DNA of 64,000 nt. It comes from Rheum nobile (lineage: Eukaryota > Streptophyta > Magnoliopsida > Caryophyllales > Polygonaceae). A program made the translations under genes and the position numbers. Under the pieces are notes generated by a model. The model was not told where the DNA came from, did not search any database, and was given only the letters and a program-made list of their open reading frames with translations. The stretch lies in assembly GCA_027886185.1 (NCBI GenBank), contig WOAB01000583.1, forward strand, positions 6,448,001-6,512,000, read 5' to 3'. Shown one piece after another: positions 1-11,416 of the stretch. The stretch's first letter is position 1, and every line of letters starts with the position of its first letter.

Positions 1-17
1 TCCCCTCTCCACCGAAA

Positions 18-132
18 ATGGAACCTCCTCTTCCCTTCAATTTACGCGCCATTTCTCCTGCACTCCCAACTCACCTCACATGCAACCAACGCCCCAGCTG
101 TATTTATTCGCAGTGCTCTCTTCTTGACCCAG
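18..132 (+). CDS. possible first coding exon of an unidentified gene
   Basis: An ATG at 18 opens a reading frame of about 38 codons whose base composition is far richer in C than the AT-rich DNA that follows. The frame runs to CCCAG|GTATAA, a good splice-donor context at 132/133, and composition changes abruptly at that point. The peptide is rich in Pro, Ser, Leu and Cys with few acidic residues, which would suit an N-terminal transit peptide, but I recognise no family. No matching downstream exon is visible in the window. This could be the first exon of a gene whose intron was invaded by repeats, or a relic. The call rests on composition and the donor site only. Confidence 0.3.
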
Positions 133-2087
133 GTATAAAAAATATACAAATTATTGATAAGTTAGTTAATTTTCATATAACTACTTTTAAATTCAAAAAA
201 TCATATAAATCACTCTCAACCTTTTTTATACTTTAAATAGTTATATTATCACATTAACTTTATACATTAATTTACTACATATAATAATATTAATTAGGAA
301 TAACTACTTAGTTATACTTTAACATCTATTAGATATTTTGGAAGTATATATAAAAAGTGTTATGAGTTGGTCTTCATAAAAGATAATAGGGTTTTGTTAT
401 TTGTCGCCCAATAAATAAGATTTTAAAAATAGAATTAAATATTTATTTTTATTATTCACTACCAAACTAAACTATTAAGACTTAAAATTAGATAATTATT
501 TTTATTTAAGGAAATTATGTCTAAGTTATACTGTTACTTTTTTATGGCTTCAATTAACATACTTTTTCAGAATTTTTTATTGAATAGCAAGTACCGTACA
601 AGATAGGGGAAATTTAAAATTTTGAATTCTGTTAATTGAAGTCATATAAAAAATAATAATGGGAAAGATAGGAAAATAACAAACGAAGAAAGATGGAATT
701 AAACTCATTAGACATACAATTTTAGATGCTTTGAATAAATAACAGAAAAAGAAATTTATGTAATACATGGTAATATTTTTTTATAAGCATGTTAGTTAGT
801 GTACGTGATTTTTTTATTTTGTGTAACTAAAATTCTCTATATACATTGATTAACAATTTTTTTAGCTTTTAGTAAATGTTAGATTTTTATACAAATAAAA
901 GAAGAAGAAAAAAATAGAGTTAAGTAACAAAAAAGTTCATTTTTATTTGGAAATTGATTATATAAGGAAATCATACTTTTTGTTAGTTGGCAAAATTTGT
1001 TAAAAAGATTAGAAGTATTATCTTTCACCGGTAAAATTATATCTATCTATATTTATTATTTTATTATATTATATATATATTAAATGAGATGTATAAATCC
1101 TACATGTTGTCATCACGTTCATTTTTTATTTTTTATTTTTTATTTTGAGGTTAGTTAAGTTTAATAATATTTTTTCCTATATAAACACTACTAAAATTTT
1201 CTTATCAATTAACTAATGACATAGATTATGTTGATTATATTGAAGTCCTAAGCCAATTGGATTTGATTTTCCGTTGCATATAAAATATTTAAAATACACT
1301 TAGAATCATATGATTTTGTTAATTATATTATATTATATTTATGAAATCGTGCAAACTAAATCTTCCATATATAATATATACTAACTTTGTAGATTAAACT
1401 AAACTAAAAGTAGGTTTCCTAATACTATAAAAGTAAATATATAGATTTTGTTTCTAAAAATATAACTAATAAAAGAAATATAAGAAAAAAATAGGACCCA
1501 TATTTATTTATAATAAATGATTTTTAACATTAAAATCAAATTGACTAAATTGTTAATTAGAATTCAATATTGGCTTAGGACTTTAGGTTAAAGAATAAGT
1601 TTATATCCAATTCAATATATTGATAAGTTATTAGATCCATTAATATATGGAAAGTTATTTTTTTTTATAAATCAAGATAAAAATGTGGCTAGCCGTATAT
1701 AATATAACTTAGTTTTTTTTATTTAGTTTAATCCAATTTTTAAATTATGGAATATAATTTATATTTATTTAGCATAATTAAATCAGACCCGCTGTTTTTT
1801 AAAACGCAACGATAATGATTGGATGAGTGATGACACATATGCGAATTGAATATGATGTTGACACAGTGGAGTTAGGCCTCTCCTTTAATATATATATATA
1901 TAGATAGATATAGATAGATAGATATAGATAATTTTATTAATATAAATATCTTATATATTTAAAATATAATCTATCTCTAACAAATAATAATTTTACTTCA
2001 TTCAGTTTTCCTACAAAGATATACTCTACCACTTGTTCTTATCGCAATATTTGTCTAGGGTGTTCCGTACATCACAAGTTAATAATA
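133..2087. other. AT-rich non-coding DNA
   Basis: No open frame with gene character is visible. The stretch is very AT-rich with short microsatellites, including TAGATA repeats at about 1900-1930. The block 1785-1910 resembles 8910-9061: both read GACCCRCT, then GCGAATTGAAT, then a CTCCTTT/CTCTTTT run leading into (TA)n. Read on the minus strand this resembles an AT-rich Helitron 5' end. Confidence 0.5.
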
Positions 2088-2115
2088 CTAGTGTAGTACT
2101 CGTGCCTTGTACGGG
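2088..2115 (-). other. Helitron 3' terminus with hairpin
   Basis: On the plus strand A|CTAG at 2087-2091 is followed after seven bases by CTCGTGC CTT GTACGGG (2099-2115). This folds into a 7-bp stem (with G-T pairs) and a 3-nt loop. Hairpin, short spacer, CTAG and insertion between A and T are the Helitron 3' hallmarks. The terminus lies about 380 bp beyond the end of the helicase remnant on the same strand, as expected. Confidence 0.6.
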
Positions 2116-2471
2116 ATTTGTTTATTTTTTCTTACATTTATAAAAATATATAGTTAATGACTGTTATAGAAGTAGATAAATTCTTATATAAAAAATCACT
2201 AATTGCCTCAAAATATTCAAGATATAAAAAAATTATATTATATAAAGAGAGACGAAATTTTCCATAACTTTATTAATAATAAAAATTGGCTAAGTAGTCT
2301 TTGAAACGGGGATAGCCACACCCCTAACATCAATACTACTAAAATGATAAAACATAATAAAAATGTTCATCTAATACATGAAAATGAAACACTAAACATA
2401 AAATCTGGCACGATGTTCAAAATTACTACAAATTATCAAAAACTTCATTGTATACTACATTGGTTGTAGTA

Positions 2472-3420
2472 TTATATATCTTTTTGTCTTTGTCGCAAAT
2501 CAATATCTTCAAACCTTTTCTTGCTAGTCACCATTGATGATGCAACATAAAACTGACCATGACTGAAAACAGGGCGTGAAAGATACAAACCGACATTTGT
2601 AAGAGATTGGCACTGGCTCTTGTTTACGGTCATAGCAAAATAGACACTCAAGAAAAATTGTCTTCGTTGAAACTTAAAAGGAAATGAAGTGTCTGATGGT
2701 GACATGATCATGCGAGGAATCAAAATCGTATGTCCATTATTGTTGCCTGAAATAATTCTCCCTTGTATGACATGACTGCCAAGCTGCGTGTTTATCAATC
2801 TCGTCCTGTTGCATAAACTTGAAGACTGATCAATATTTCGAAGCAGCATAAAAGGGATCCCAACCTTAAGTTTCAGTACATGATTCGGCAGACCAGAACA
2901 TCTAATATTGTTCAAGTAGTCAGACATATAAACACTCGCATCATTGTCTTTAACAGAACCTGCCTTGCACAGACTATCCGAACTGAGATAGACTTTTTCA
3001 TCACCAGATAACAAAGACAATATATACTCATTAACTTTATCTACCTCTTCGTGTGTTGGAGCAAGAATTGCTCGTTCTTAAAAGTATGTCGGAGACAACT
3101 GATCTTCCATAAGAGAGGAAAAAACAGATTTAACAATTGCTGAAATCGGATCTAAGTCATAATCATTCACCAATAGTTCATCGGGAATTTCTATTTGCAC
3201 TTCCCCATCATTTTCAACGCCTACAGTCCCATCTCTGATGCTTAATACCCATTCAGAAAATTTCTTTGCTTCTTGGATCTCAGAATCAGATATACTTTGT
3301 TGAATTCTCATGTTTCTTGTTAGAGTAAGAACTTTGCAATGGTCCCACAAATAAGAGGAATTAATGGTGGAAATAACAACATCTTGCATGCTCCATTTTT
3401 AAGATAACGGATATGATTTG
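2472..3420 (-). pseudogene. Helitron PIF1-like DNA helicase, C-terminal part, broken
   Basis: Two minus-strand open segments (3389-3078 and 3020-2472) join with one in-frame stop between them to give the C-terminal half of the PIF1-type helicase of plant Helitrons. Recognisable features are the LTRNMR segment, an ERAILAPT-like strand followed by a DKVN segment, and a conserved end with AMTVNKSQCQSL (helicase motif VI region), VGLYLSRPVFSHGQFYVA and a basic tail. Such helicases unwind DNA during rolling-circle transposition. Walker A and B motifs and the Rep domain are absent, so the copy cannot be functional. It lies immediately inside the Helitron 3' end and downstream of the RPA-like remnant. 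Family assignment is firm; exact ends are approximate. Confidence 0.8.
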
Positions 3421-3707
3421 CCTAAAACAACATCTTTAGATGATTGCTCAAACTTTTCAATCAAACTTGAATCGCCGGTCATGTTTGTTACTGTATATGC
3501 CGAAGGTGATGGAAGTCGGCTAATATTGAATTGTGAAATAAGAACTCTAAACAAATTTGTTTTGTTTAACAAAACATAAACAAAACATTTAAATCGTTCG
3601 GAAGGCTACTAATGTCCTGATCCTGAAAATAAAAATGAACGAAAATAAGAATTTAATAAAACTGCATCTGATATACATATAATAATTTTAAATGATATAT
3701 GCTGAAT

Positions 3708-5536
3708 TTAATAATAACAATTTATCTTATATGTCGACTCGAGAATGCTTGTAACAGATTTCTTCAAAAATTGAGCAACTTCCCTATCAAATATAGTAAA
3801 TTGAGCAGTACCTGATCCATCAATGACATTAACTTGAACACTAAATCTGCACAAAAAAATTACAATTAGAAATATCTCAATAAACATTATCATCAATTTA
3901 GTCATTATGAATTACCTAGGGATTGCGTAGTTGACCAATGTTTCACATTTCTTACACCAAAACTGTCCTTCTTGTGGTTGCACCTTGCTTTTACAACGTT
4001 TGCAAGAATTATAGTACCATCCATATGAATTTTCGATATGATCAATGGTCGCAAGTGTAATAGCTTGGAGAACATTTAGAAAATATTAAAATTTAATAGT
4101 AATATAATAACTTGAAACTAAATCTTGAAAAAAATATTTAGCAATTTAAAATTTCTCAACTAACTGTTCCACGATCATGAAGATGTTCGTAAAGTTCGTC
4201 CAATGTTTTTCTAGCATTCACATCTAAGAAAAGATCAGCCGGAGAGTACGATGGCTCACTTGATAGTTGTATAAAACCCTGACCACCTTTTGAATCCTCA
4301 TTTTTTGATATACTACAATTTAAGAAACATTAGCACAACCTAATTACAATTAATATATTTTGAAATCTCAATAATAGTTTCAGAATATACCTTTGCTTGA
4401 AATCAGACATCTCAATTATACTTTCATCATCAAAATAAAGCATTGTGCCATAATAATCATTTGACGCATTAGGTACATTATTCCATTTCCCTAGCTTTGC
4501 AAAATGAACTATCACAACGACCATATTCTGAGTTAAAGTGTCAATAAATGGACGACATAATTCAGCATAATCATCCCATAGTGTACAGTTGATGACATTA
4601 TTCCTAGAAAAATTACACAATATAAAAATAAGAAAGCATAATTTAATATAAAAAAATAGTACATTTAGTCTTTATGATGACATAAAAAAAATTGCAAGAA
4701 AAAAGAATCTACTTAATTGACATTACCTATGAAATCAGAACTTAATACGTAATTAAAGAGGTAAAATCTGAAGTTTTGATATGAAAAGAGAAAATATAAT
4801 ACCTTGCATCCATTAACTACATATTGATCATTTTACCATCTTTTCCATTGAGGTTAGTAAAGGTGACAATTTTATCACCAATTCCAACAAATTGACCAAT
4901 AACATCTACAAAAAAAAATGTTTAAAACAGATTAATAGACATATCAAAACAATAATAATTAATAGAATTTCATATGAAAACTTTAAACAATTACTAACCA
5001 TAAACATATCATTGATCCAATGACTCGTCGAGGATTTTTTTCAAATTCAACAAATACAAATCCATGAATTGGAACAGAAATGGATACACATGGCTTAATT
5101 ATAGTGTTGCGATAAAATATGACCTTGTACTTATGATTAGATAACTTAAAAGGTATATCATAAAGGGCAGCTCTGAAGTTTGACATAAAATAGGCACATC
5201 ATTCCTTTAATATTATTAAGTTCATCATAAAAGTTTCCTTAATGACTGCATGGATTTTATCACCTTGAAAAATAAAAAATATAATAATAATGCATGTATC
5301 TAACATGTATGACAATATTAGCCACGGAATTATGTAAATACTACAAAAATAATGTTAAAAAATGCAAATCAATACCTTTTCATCCATTAATATTAGTTCA
5401 GTTGTACGGTTGTACCGTATTGCGTATGATCTTCTTTCTTTGGAACTTTAAATAAGCGAATTACACGAACCTTTAGCTCGTAATTCCCTCGGGTACCTGT
5501 AATGTCCGTTATTTCTAGTAGTGCTTTTGACATACC
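3708..5536 (-). pseudogene. RPA70-like single-strand DNA-binding protein, decayed multi-exon copy
   Basis: Read on the minus strand from an ATG near 5535, short coding blocks separated by AT-rich intron-like gaps reproduce the order of a plant replication protein A large-subunit relative. First comes an OB-fold (about 5535-5370 and 5190-4985). Next is a VIGQFVGIGDKI segment (about 4910-4850), then a second OB-fold containing VINCTLWDDYA (4620-4385). A zinc ribbon (about 4010-3920) has Cys pairs spaced CKRCKSKV...FWCKKC, and a final block reads VIDGSGTAQFTIFD (about 3850-3720). RPA coats single-stranded DNA, and RPA-like genes are frequent Helitron cargo. A one-base shift near 5410 and in-frame stops show that it is broken. 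It lies upstream of the helicase remnant on the same strand. Confidence 0.75.
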
Positions 5537-5673
5537 TACAAAACAATATAGAACAAACAAAAATAGTTAAAACCAAGAATACTAATTATTATATTTGTAG
5601 CAAATACCTAATCAGTCAGTAGTAATAATAGTTCCTAAAAATACATAAACGGTCATATCTCAGAGTGGGTATT

Positions 5674-5763
5674 AGTTTGTGCAGAGTATGCTCAGGGATG
5701 TTATTAGTTTCATCGGGAAAAGGACTAAACTAAAAGCCTCTCTGAGCATATTCTGCACAAACT
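5674..5763. repeat. 22-bp inverted repeat (hairpin) with 46-bp loop
   Basis: The 22 bases at 5674-5695 are the reverse complement of 5742-5763 with one mismatch. The arms begin AGTTTGTGCAG and end CTGCACAAACT. The flanks are not complementary, so this is an isolated stem rather than the end of a larger TIR element. Confidence 0.6.
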
Positions 5764-5910
5764 TTCAAGTAATCATGCCTACTCGTGAGAGACTGAAAAT
5801 AGTAAGAAATAAATTGTAAAGACGAACAAAATATCAACATGTCGAATCAATATCAGCATATATCATTTCTCGGTAAATTACAATGAAAGATGAATAATAC
5901 TGAATGAAAG

Positions 5911-6040
5911 ACTGTGGGGCTGTAGTTTTAATTTATGGGAGCATGTACAATCAATATCAGCATGTTACCTGGTAATTGACTGTGGGGCTGTAGTTTTAAT
6001 TTCTGGGTGCATGTATAATCAATATCAGCATGTGCAATGA
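5911..6040. repeat. tandem duplication, 68-bp period
   Basis: The block starting ACTGTGGGGCTGTAG at 5911 recurs at 5979 with few changes, including the phrase AATCAATATCAGCATG. A third, partial copy of the first motif (GACTGCGGGATGTAG) follows near 6080. Confidence 0.65.
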
Positions 6041-6449
6041 AAGACAAACAAAATTATAAAGATGTAATTACCTGGTAATTGACTGCGGGATGTAGTTTTA
6101 AAATCTTGTAAGAAAAGTTTGCCCATGGTTCCAATTGTTTGTACTGAATTTGGCTGCGGAGCTGTAGTTTTATAACCCACAAACCGTTTTATTTATTCTG
6201 TAATATTCTGCAATATTGTACTGAAAGGAAAAAAAATATTTTCTTTTTTAATTTTGGAAAACATGATTTTTTAGTAGCAGATCTTCCAATTGGAATCAAT
6301 ATGCACGACTGTGAATGATCTTGAATATTTATGGTATTATTGTGCAGATCTTGCAATTGGAATATTTTTTAAAGATAATATGGATGGTTGTTTATGGACT
6401 GGTTGGATGTATTTTGGTTTGTCATTAGGAGAAAGTTTTACAGAATGTC

Positions 6450-6571
6450 AGTTTTGAGGCAGCTTTGGTTCATTGTGTATTTTTTGTGCCAGTTTTGAGA
6501 CAGATTTGGTTCATTGTGTATCTTTTGTGCCAGTTTTGAGACAGCTTTGGTTCATTGTGTATTTTTGGTGC
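6450..6571. repeat. tandem repeat, three 41-bp units
   Basis: Units begin at 6450, 6491 and 6532. Each has AGTTTTGAGRCAG, then TTTGGTTCATTGTG, then a T-rich run ending GTGC. Nothing coding is associated. The phrase TTTGGTTCATTGTG also occurs in the Helitron-end-like blocks at about 7150 and 8235. Confidence 0.8.
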
Positions 6572-6944
6572 AAGTTATTATTGCAGGTTCAGTTTTTATA
6601 TTGTGCAGGTTTAGTTTTGAAGGTCATTTGTGTACGTATGCTTCAGGTTTAGTTCTTGCATAATGTCTTTAGCATGTTTATTTTTGTGCACTTTTTTTAT
6701 GGATCATAACACGACTATTTTTATTACAGGCTGTAATATGGTATCATGCAGGTTTTCTAAGAAATGTGCATTTGCATTTTGATAATGTCATTGCATAATG
6801 TCATTAGCAGGTTTTTTTATGCACTTTTTTTGGATGACAACATAACCATTTTTATTACAGGCTGTAATAAATTGCACGTATATATAGTTTACTGCGTTTT
6901 GGCAATTATTGATGATTGCAGATTTGATTATGTACAAAATCTAT

Positions 6945-8298
6945 AAGGCTGAGAATAATACCTAGTAAATTTTTAGAAAGATTTAGATTGTACATTAGGA
7001 TAAAAATTATTGGGGAGCGTGTAAAAATCCGGCTATTATAGGTAGTAATTTTATTTTCTTTGATTTTATTAGTTTTTTACATAACTCCTGAAAAAATAAG
7101 AGCGCTATACGTGACAAATTGAATACAAAAACGCCACATGGCAACATAAATTTTGGTTCATTGTGGGGGTACTACGTGACTCAGTCAGTATTCTGCCTTA
7201 ATAATTATATAATATATTATAAGAATAAAGAATTATGTTCGGATGAAATGTGAACACAATCTCTAATTATTGGATTAATACAATATTATCTATTAGTGAT
7301 TCAGTGTTGTTTACAATCTTTTTTTAAATTAAGTTTGAATATAAGGCAATTATATACAAAGAAAAGTTTATATGTTTTGCAAACTCGCGTTTATTATATA
7401 AGGGGCCCACTTCGCCCTTTGGTATTCTTATGTTTTCAATATTCTTGTCCATTTATTTTATTCTATTTAATGTTCAATATTCGTACTTACATTACACCCT
7501 AAAATTATATTTCATCACGCCTAATTAAGAATATATACACACTACGTGACTGTTTATAAAATTTAACAATCCACCTTCTTAAGTTTGAAGTGTGTCGAAG
7601 TTAATCGAGAAGTGTAATGTTGATTACATCATTTTTTTAAAATAATTTATGACTTATTTGTCTTCTATTAATCCGAAAATAGGTATTGTTTAGGTCTTTT
7701 TTTTTTTACTTTATATATTTTTATTTTTCAATCAATTCTCAATATGGGGCTTTTGTCCAACTCTCAACAAATGTTTGAATTTATCCTTAAGGCTAGCCAG
7801 CCAAATATAGCAGGAACAAATGGATCTTGATATGTTCTAATACCATTTTAATTTTTTGACAATTGTATATATATAATCGTGGAGTGATGAGGTAACGTCA
7901 ATTCCTTTTTCTTTCTTTTTTTCTAATATTGGATTTATATTGCAGCATAAAAATTTAGAAGGTATTGTGTAAGGCTTTATCGTTTTGACAATTATTGATG
8001 AATGCAGATTTGATTATGTACAAAAATTATAGGGTTGAAAATAATACGTGGTAAATTTTTAGAAAGATTTAGATTGTATATTAGGATAACAATTATTGGA
8101 AAGCGTGTGCAAATCCGGCTATTATAGGTAGTAATTTATTTTATTTTAATTAATTTTTTGACATAAGTCCTAAAAAAATAAGAGCGCGACACGTGGTAAA
8201 TTGACTACAGAAACGCCACGTGGAAACAAAAATTTTGGTTCATTGTGAGGGTGTCACGTGACTCAATCAGTATTCTGCTTTAGTAATTATATAGTAGA
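6945..8298. repeat. long direct repeat (6945-7216 and 8030-8298), Helitron 5'-end-like
   Basis: About 270 bp at 6945-7216 is repeated at 8030-8298 with scattered substitutions. Shared phrases are AGAAAGATTTAGATTGTA, AATCCGGCTATTATAGG, AATAAGAGCGC, ACGCCAC and TCAGTATTCTGC. Read on the minus strand the blocks begin TCTACTATATAATTAC (8298) and its degraded counterpart (7216), as expected for related Helitron 5' ends. The roughly 800 bp between them has no coding sequence that I recognise. Confidence 0.7.
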
Positions 8299-8909
8299 TT
8301 AGAAAATTTTAATATATACCGAATTTATGGATTCTTTTTGTCCTAATTTGTGCTTGATAGGCTAAAACCTTATCTTAGAAGATATTGTATTGTTTTAAAA
8401 TCTAATTTAAAGATACACTAATAAGAACGTGTAAATTGACATTGTGAATATTTTAAACTATTTTATATAAAATTATATCAATTTACTTCTTAACTAATCA
8501 ATCTATCAAAAGTTTTATATAAAATTTTATTAGTGTTTATATAGAAAAAACATTAATAAACTAAACTTACCTCAAGATAAAAAAAAATAAAAAATGAATA
8601 CGGAAATGATCTTTGATGGTTGAAATTTTATACAGGTAGTTTTTATATAAAATCATATCTTTTCGAAAATTTTCATAATATCTTTTCAAAATTTAAGAAT
8701 CTTATGTTTATATAGAAAAAAACATTATTAAACTTAACTTACCTCAAGATAAAAAAATAAAAGATAAATACAAAGTTGGTCTTTGATGGTTGAAATTTTA
8801 TATAGGTATTTTTTATATAAAATCATATATTTTCAAAAAAAATTATAATATATTTTCAAAATTTAAGTTGGATGAATTTTATTTAATTAAATAAGTTTTA
8901 TAAACAATT

Positions 8910-9061
8910 AAATCGGACCCACTATTATAACTTTTTTTTAAAGGATGAATGATATGGCGGATTATGCTTGAATATGTGACGATACGTATGCGAATTGAAT
9001 GTGAGGCCGATACGTAGGATTTAGACATCTCTTTTACTATATATATATATATATATATAGA
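8910..9061 (-). repeat. second AT-rich Helitron-5'-end-like block
   Basis: On the minus strand this reads TCTATATAT..., then AGTAAAAGAGATG, then sequence resembling the block that ends near 1905. It may be the outer 5' end of the Helitron or a separate truncated family member. The rest of 8299-8909 is AT-rich with a near-duplicate TTTATATAGAAAAAA motif (about 8536 and 8707) and no gene. Confidence 0.4.
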
Positions 9062-9296
9062 TATAAATATAATAATATAAACTTAAGTATTTTGATAGAC
9101 ATACATATCCATGCTTGGCACAGGGCTAATAGGATATTCTAATTTAGAAGTCTTATTAAAAATAGCAAAACCCAAGATAATAATGCAAGGGTAGTTTGTG
9201 TAATTTAGTCATTTTTCAGTACTCTTCTTCTTCCCTAAAAAATAACAGTATCCTTTTTATATAAAAAAAAAATACCCTCGTGTGTTCCCCTCCCCG

Positions 9297-9304
9297 TATA
9301 TATA
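9297..9304 (+). promoter_or_regulatory. probable TATA box of the DUF241 gene
   Basis: TATATATA follows CTCCCCG and precedes a CA/CT-rich leader. It lies 115 bases before the ATG at 9412, a normal distance for a plant gene with a short 5' UTR. Confidence 0.5.
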
Positions 9305-9411
9305 CAACACCTTCTCATCTCACCTGATTCAATTCCTACTGTCAAACCCAACACACCTCAAAAAACACCTATCCACTTTCATTTAAATTCTATTCTCATT
9401 TCGTACAAAAA

Positions 9412-10323
9412 ATGATGGTAGATAGATACCGCCGCACAGTATCATTTCCCCACCCAAATCCAGACCGTCCGTCAAAGCCGCACGCCGCCAAATCCTACCA
9501 CGTCCGATCCTGCAGTCTCCCCTGCGTCAGATCTCACCCGTTGATCCCCCAGCTCCGCGACGAGATCAACGAGCTCAGATCCTGGCATAATTCTAGGCCC
9601 GATCCGATCACCTGCGCCGCATCCCACTCATCCTGGCTCGTCAACGGGTTAGCCCGGCTCAAGAGCGTGCTAGACACGCTCGACGACGTGCTCCAGATGC
9701 CCCAGACTCACGACGCCCTCTCTCAACGCTCGGATCTCGTCGAGAAGCTTCTAGAGAACTTCCTCCAGTTCGTCGACGCCTTCGGAATCTTCCAGACCTC
9801 CGTGCTGGCGCTCAAGCAGGAGCTCTCGGGTGCACACGTGGCGGTCCGGAGGAGAGACGACTCGAAGCTTGCGGTGCACGTTAAGTCGCAGAAGAAGATC
9901 GGTAAGGAGATGGCTAAGCTGATATCAGCCGTCCGATCCATCGAGTGCCCTATCATATCAATCGACGGTCGCGAAGAGATCATGTGCGTGATACGCGACG
10001 TGCACGAGCTGACCGGGGTGGTCTCGGCTGCCGTGTTTGAGGGTGTGATGAAGTCGTTGGGCCCGGCCCGGAGGAGATCAACTTCGTGGGCCGGGTTCGG
10101 GTTTTGGAAGGGTGACGTGGACGATGGGATGGGTGACATGGAGAGTATGTGGGGCCTGATGAGGAAGAGCGCCGTTGAGGAGAAGCGAAATGGGGCGCTG
10201 CTGATGAAGAAAATGAAGGAGTTGGATGAGTGTGTGAGTGGGATGGAGGATGGGAGTGAGAGGGTGTTTAGGAGCCTTATAAGCACTCGAGTTTCACTCC
10301 TTAATATTCTTACTCACATATAA
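9412..10323 (+). CDS. DUF241 family protein (BYPASS1/ROH1-like), intronless
   Basis: A single 303-codon exon whose GC-rich coding sequence contrasts with its AT-rich flanks. The N-terminus has the family's basic, Ser/Pro-rich start followed by YHVRSCSLPCVRSHPLIPQLRDEINELRSW (described here by its residues at about 28-58). A mainly helical body follows, with DTLDDVLQMP, LENFLQFVDAFGIFQ and a coiled-coil-like EEKRNGALLMKKMKELDECV stretch near the C-terminus. DUF241 proteins are plant-specific; relatives such as BPS1 limit a mobile root-to-shoot signal, and others are annotated only by the domain. I cannot tell which subgroup this is. The ATG at 9412 is used because it follows a CA-rich leader and matches the family start; a second ATG follows immediately. 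No stops or frameshifts are present, so it is probably a working gene. Confidence 0.93.
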   Translation: MMVDRYRRTVSFPHPNPDRPSKPHAAKSYHVRSCSLPCVRSHPLIPQLRDEINELRSWHNSRPDPITCAASHSSWLVNGLARLKSVLDTLDDVLQMPQTHDALSQRSDLVEKLLENFLQFVDAFGIFQTSVLALKQELSGAHVAVRRRDDSKLAVHVKSQKKIGKEMAKLISAVRSIECPIISIDGREEIMCVIRDVHELTGVVSAAVFEGVMKSLGPARRRSTSWAGFGFWKGDVDDGMGDMESMWGLMRKSAVEEKRNGALLMKKMKELDECVSGMEDGSERVFRSLISTRVSLLNILTHI

Positions 10324-10422
10324 TAACCTAACTTTACTACCCAAAATCAAGCTAATATAAACAAAGACATTCATTTCGCAAAATTAATGTATTTGTCTAC
10401 CTTGATTGTTTGTAATGGAGAA

Positions 10423-10428
10423 AAATAA
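10423..10428 (+). terminator. probable polyadenylation signal of the DUF241 gene
   Basis: AATAAA lies 100 bases after the stop codon in a TGTA/A-rich 3' UTR (TTGTTTGTAATGG just upstream). A second hexamer-like AATAAA follows five bases later. Confidence 0.4.
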
Positions 10429-11416
10429 AATAAAAATGAGGATGTAGGAGATGCCGGGATATTGGTTTTAATTCAAAAAAAAAAACAGATAAGAAAAAAA
10501 TAGCAAAAACAGAGGAGTATGGGTTTCTAATTTTAATATATATTCTTTTTTGTAAATAATTGTTTTCTTTCTCAAATTATAAGCATGGCTTAATTTTGAA
10601 TGTTATCGATGATTCGTGTCTTTTTTTACATTTGTACTACTCTAAGTGTGGTGTTGATTTATATTCGTGCCTAAAAAAAGGAAATAAAGATTAGTGTTTT
10701 GTTTTATTATGAAGATGAGAACTCAAGTCCAAAATTGGTGTCAATCAAAACCTGATGCATCTTTTCTTCTAAATCGACTACTCAAAATGCCGAACCAGCA
10801 ATTTTTGACATGTGGTAAACTGTCAACAAATTTGTGTCAAAAATCCATAATGCGCAGATATAAAGGTAAGTTGCCTTCATGGCTTGTTTAAGATGTTTCA
10901 ATTCATGCCTGTATTTACTACAAAGCAATACAAATTTCCCACCAGAACCAGTAAGCAGCAACTGAACTATAGCCGGCCCTATAGTAAATGCTTACAGTTT
11001 CATATCCAAAGCAGCAAGACTGAAAATAATTGGCAACGGATGCAATCAAATTACCAGAACTGACAAATACAAGTATGGATTATGCTCCATCTCTGAAAAC
11101 AAAGCCAAACCGACATAGCATCCACCTATTGATCAACCAACTACAAGGAAAAATAATTGCTCTGGGTTGCATGATGATGAGAGAGGGCATCCAGTTGCCT
11201 CCAAAAAACTATCATGTTAGATGGCAAGCCAGGTCTATCTTCCTATGGAATCAGATTTTGCTGATGAAGATGACTCCAACTATGAATTTATCTCCACTCG
11301 GTTTGGGGCTCGTGTTTTCTAATCCATCAAGTGCCAGGAAATTACTGAAAACTGAAAAAGTTAAACTCACGCTTTGCACCGAAAGGTCTCATCTCGAGAA
11401 GAGTAGTATTAAACCT
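10429..11416. other. intergenic or 3' UTR sequence
   Basis: No recognisable coding sequence. Part of this is probably the 3' UTR of the minus-strand gene ending at 11417, whose transcript would run into it. No repeat end is visible. Confidence 0.4.

Larger units (their letters stand above)
2088..8298 (-). mobile_element. decayed Helitron (minus strand)
   Basis: Read on the minus strand, the left end at 2088 has the features of a Helitron 3' terminus: CTAG next to a host T, preceded by a short hairpin (2099-2115). A PIF1-like helicase C-terminal remnant (2472-3420) and an RPA70-like remnant (3708-5536) lie on the same strand, cargo typical of plant Helitrons. No Rep (HUH) domain and no helicase N-terminal half are visible, so the copy is incomplete. 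The 5' end is uncertain. I favour 8298, where the minus strand begins TCTACTATATAATTAC. A degenerate copy of the same terminus sits near 7216, and another AT-rich candidate at 9061. Several Helitrons may therefore be superimposed. Confidence 0.55.

Noticed and set aside
9091..9125. another Helitron 3' end (CCATGCTTGGCACAGGG)
   Set aside because: The stem is imperfect and no clear CTRR terminus sits at the right distance; it is too weak to call next to the gene promoter.
9723..10286. 187-aa minus-strand frame
   Set aside because: Antisense shadow of the DUF241 gene, whose plus-strand protein is clearly recognisable.
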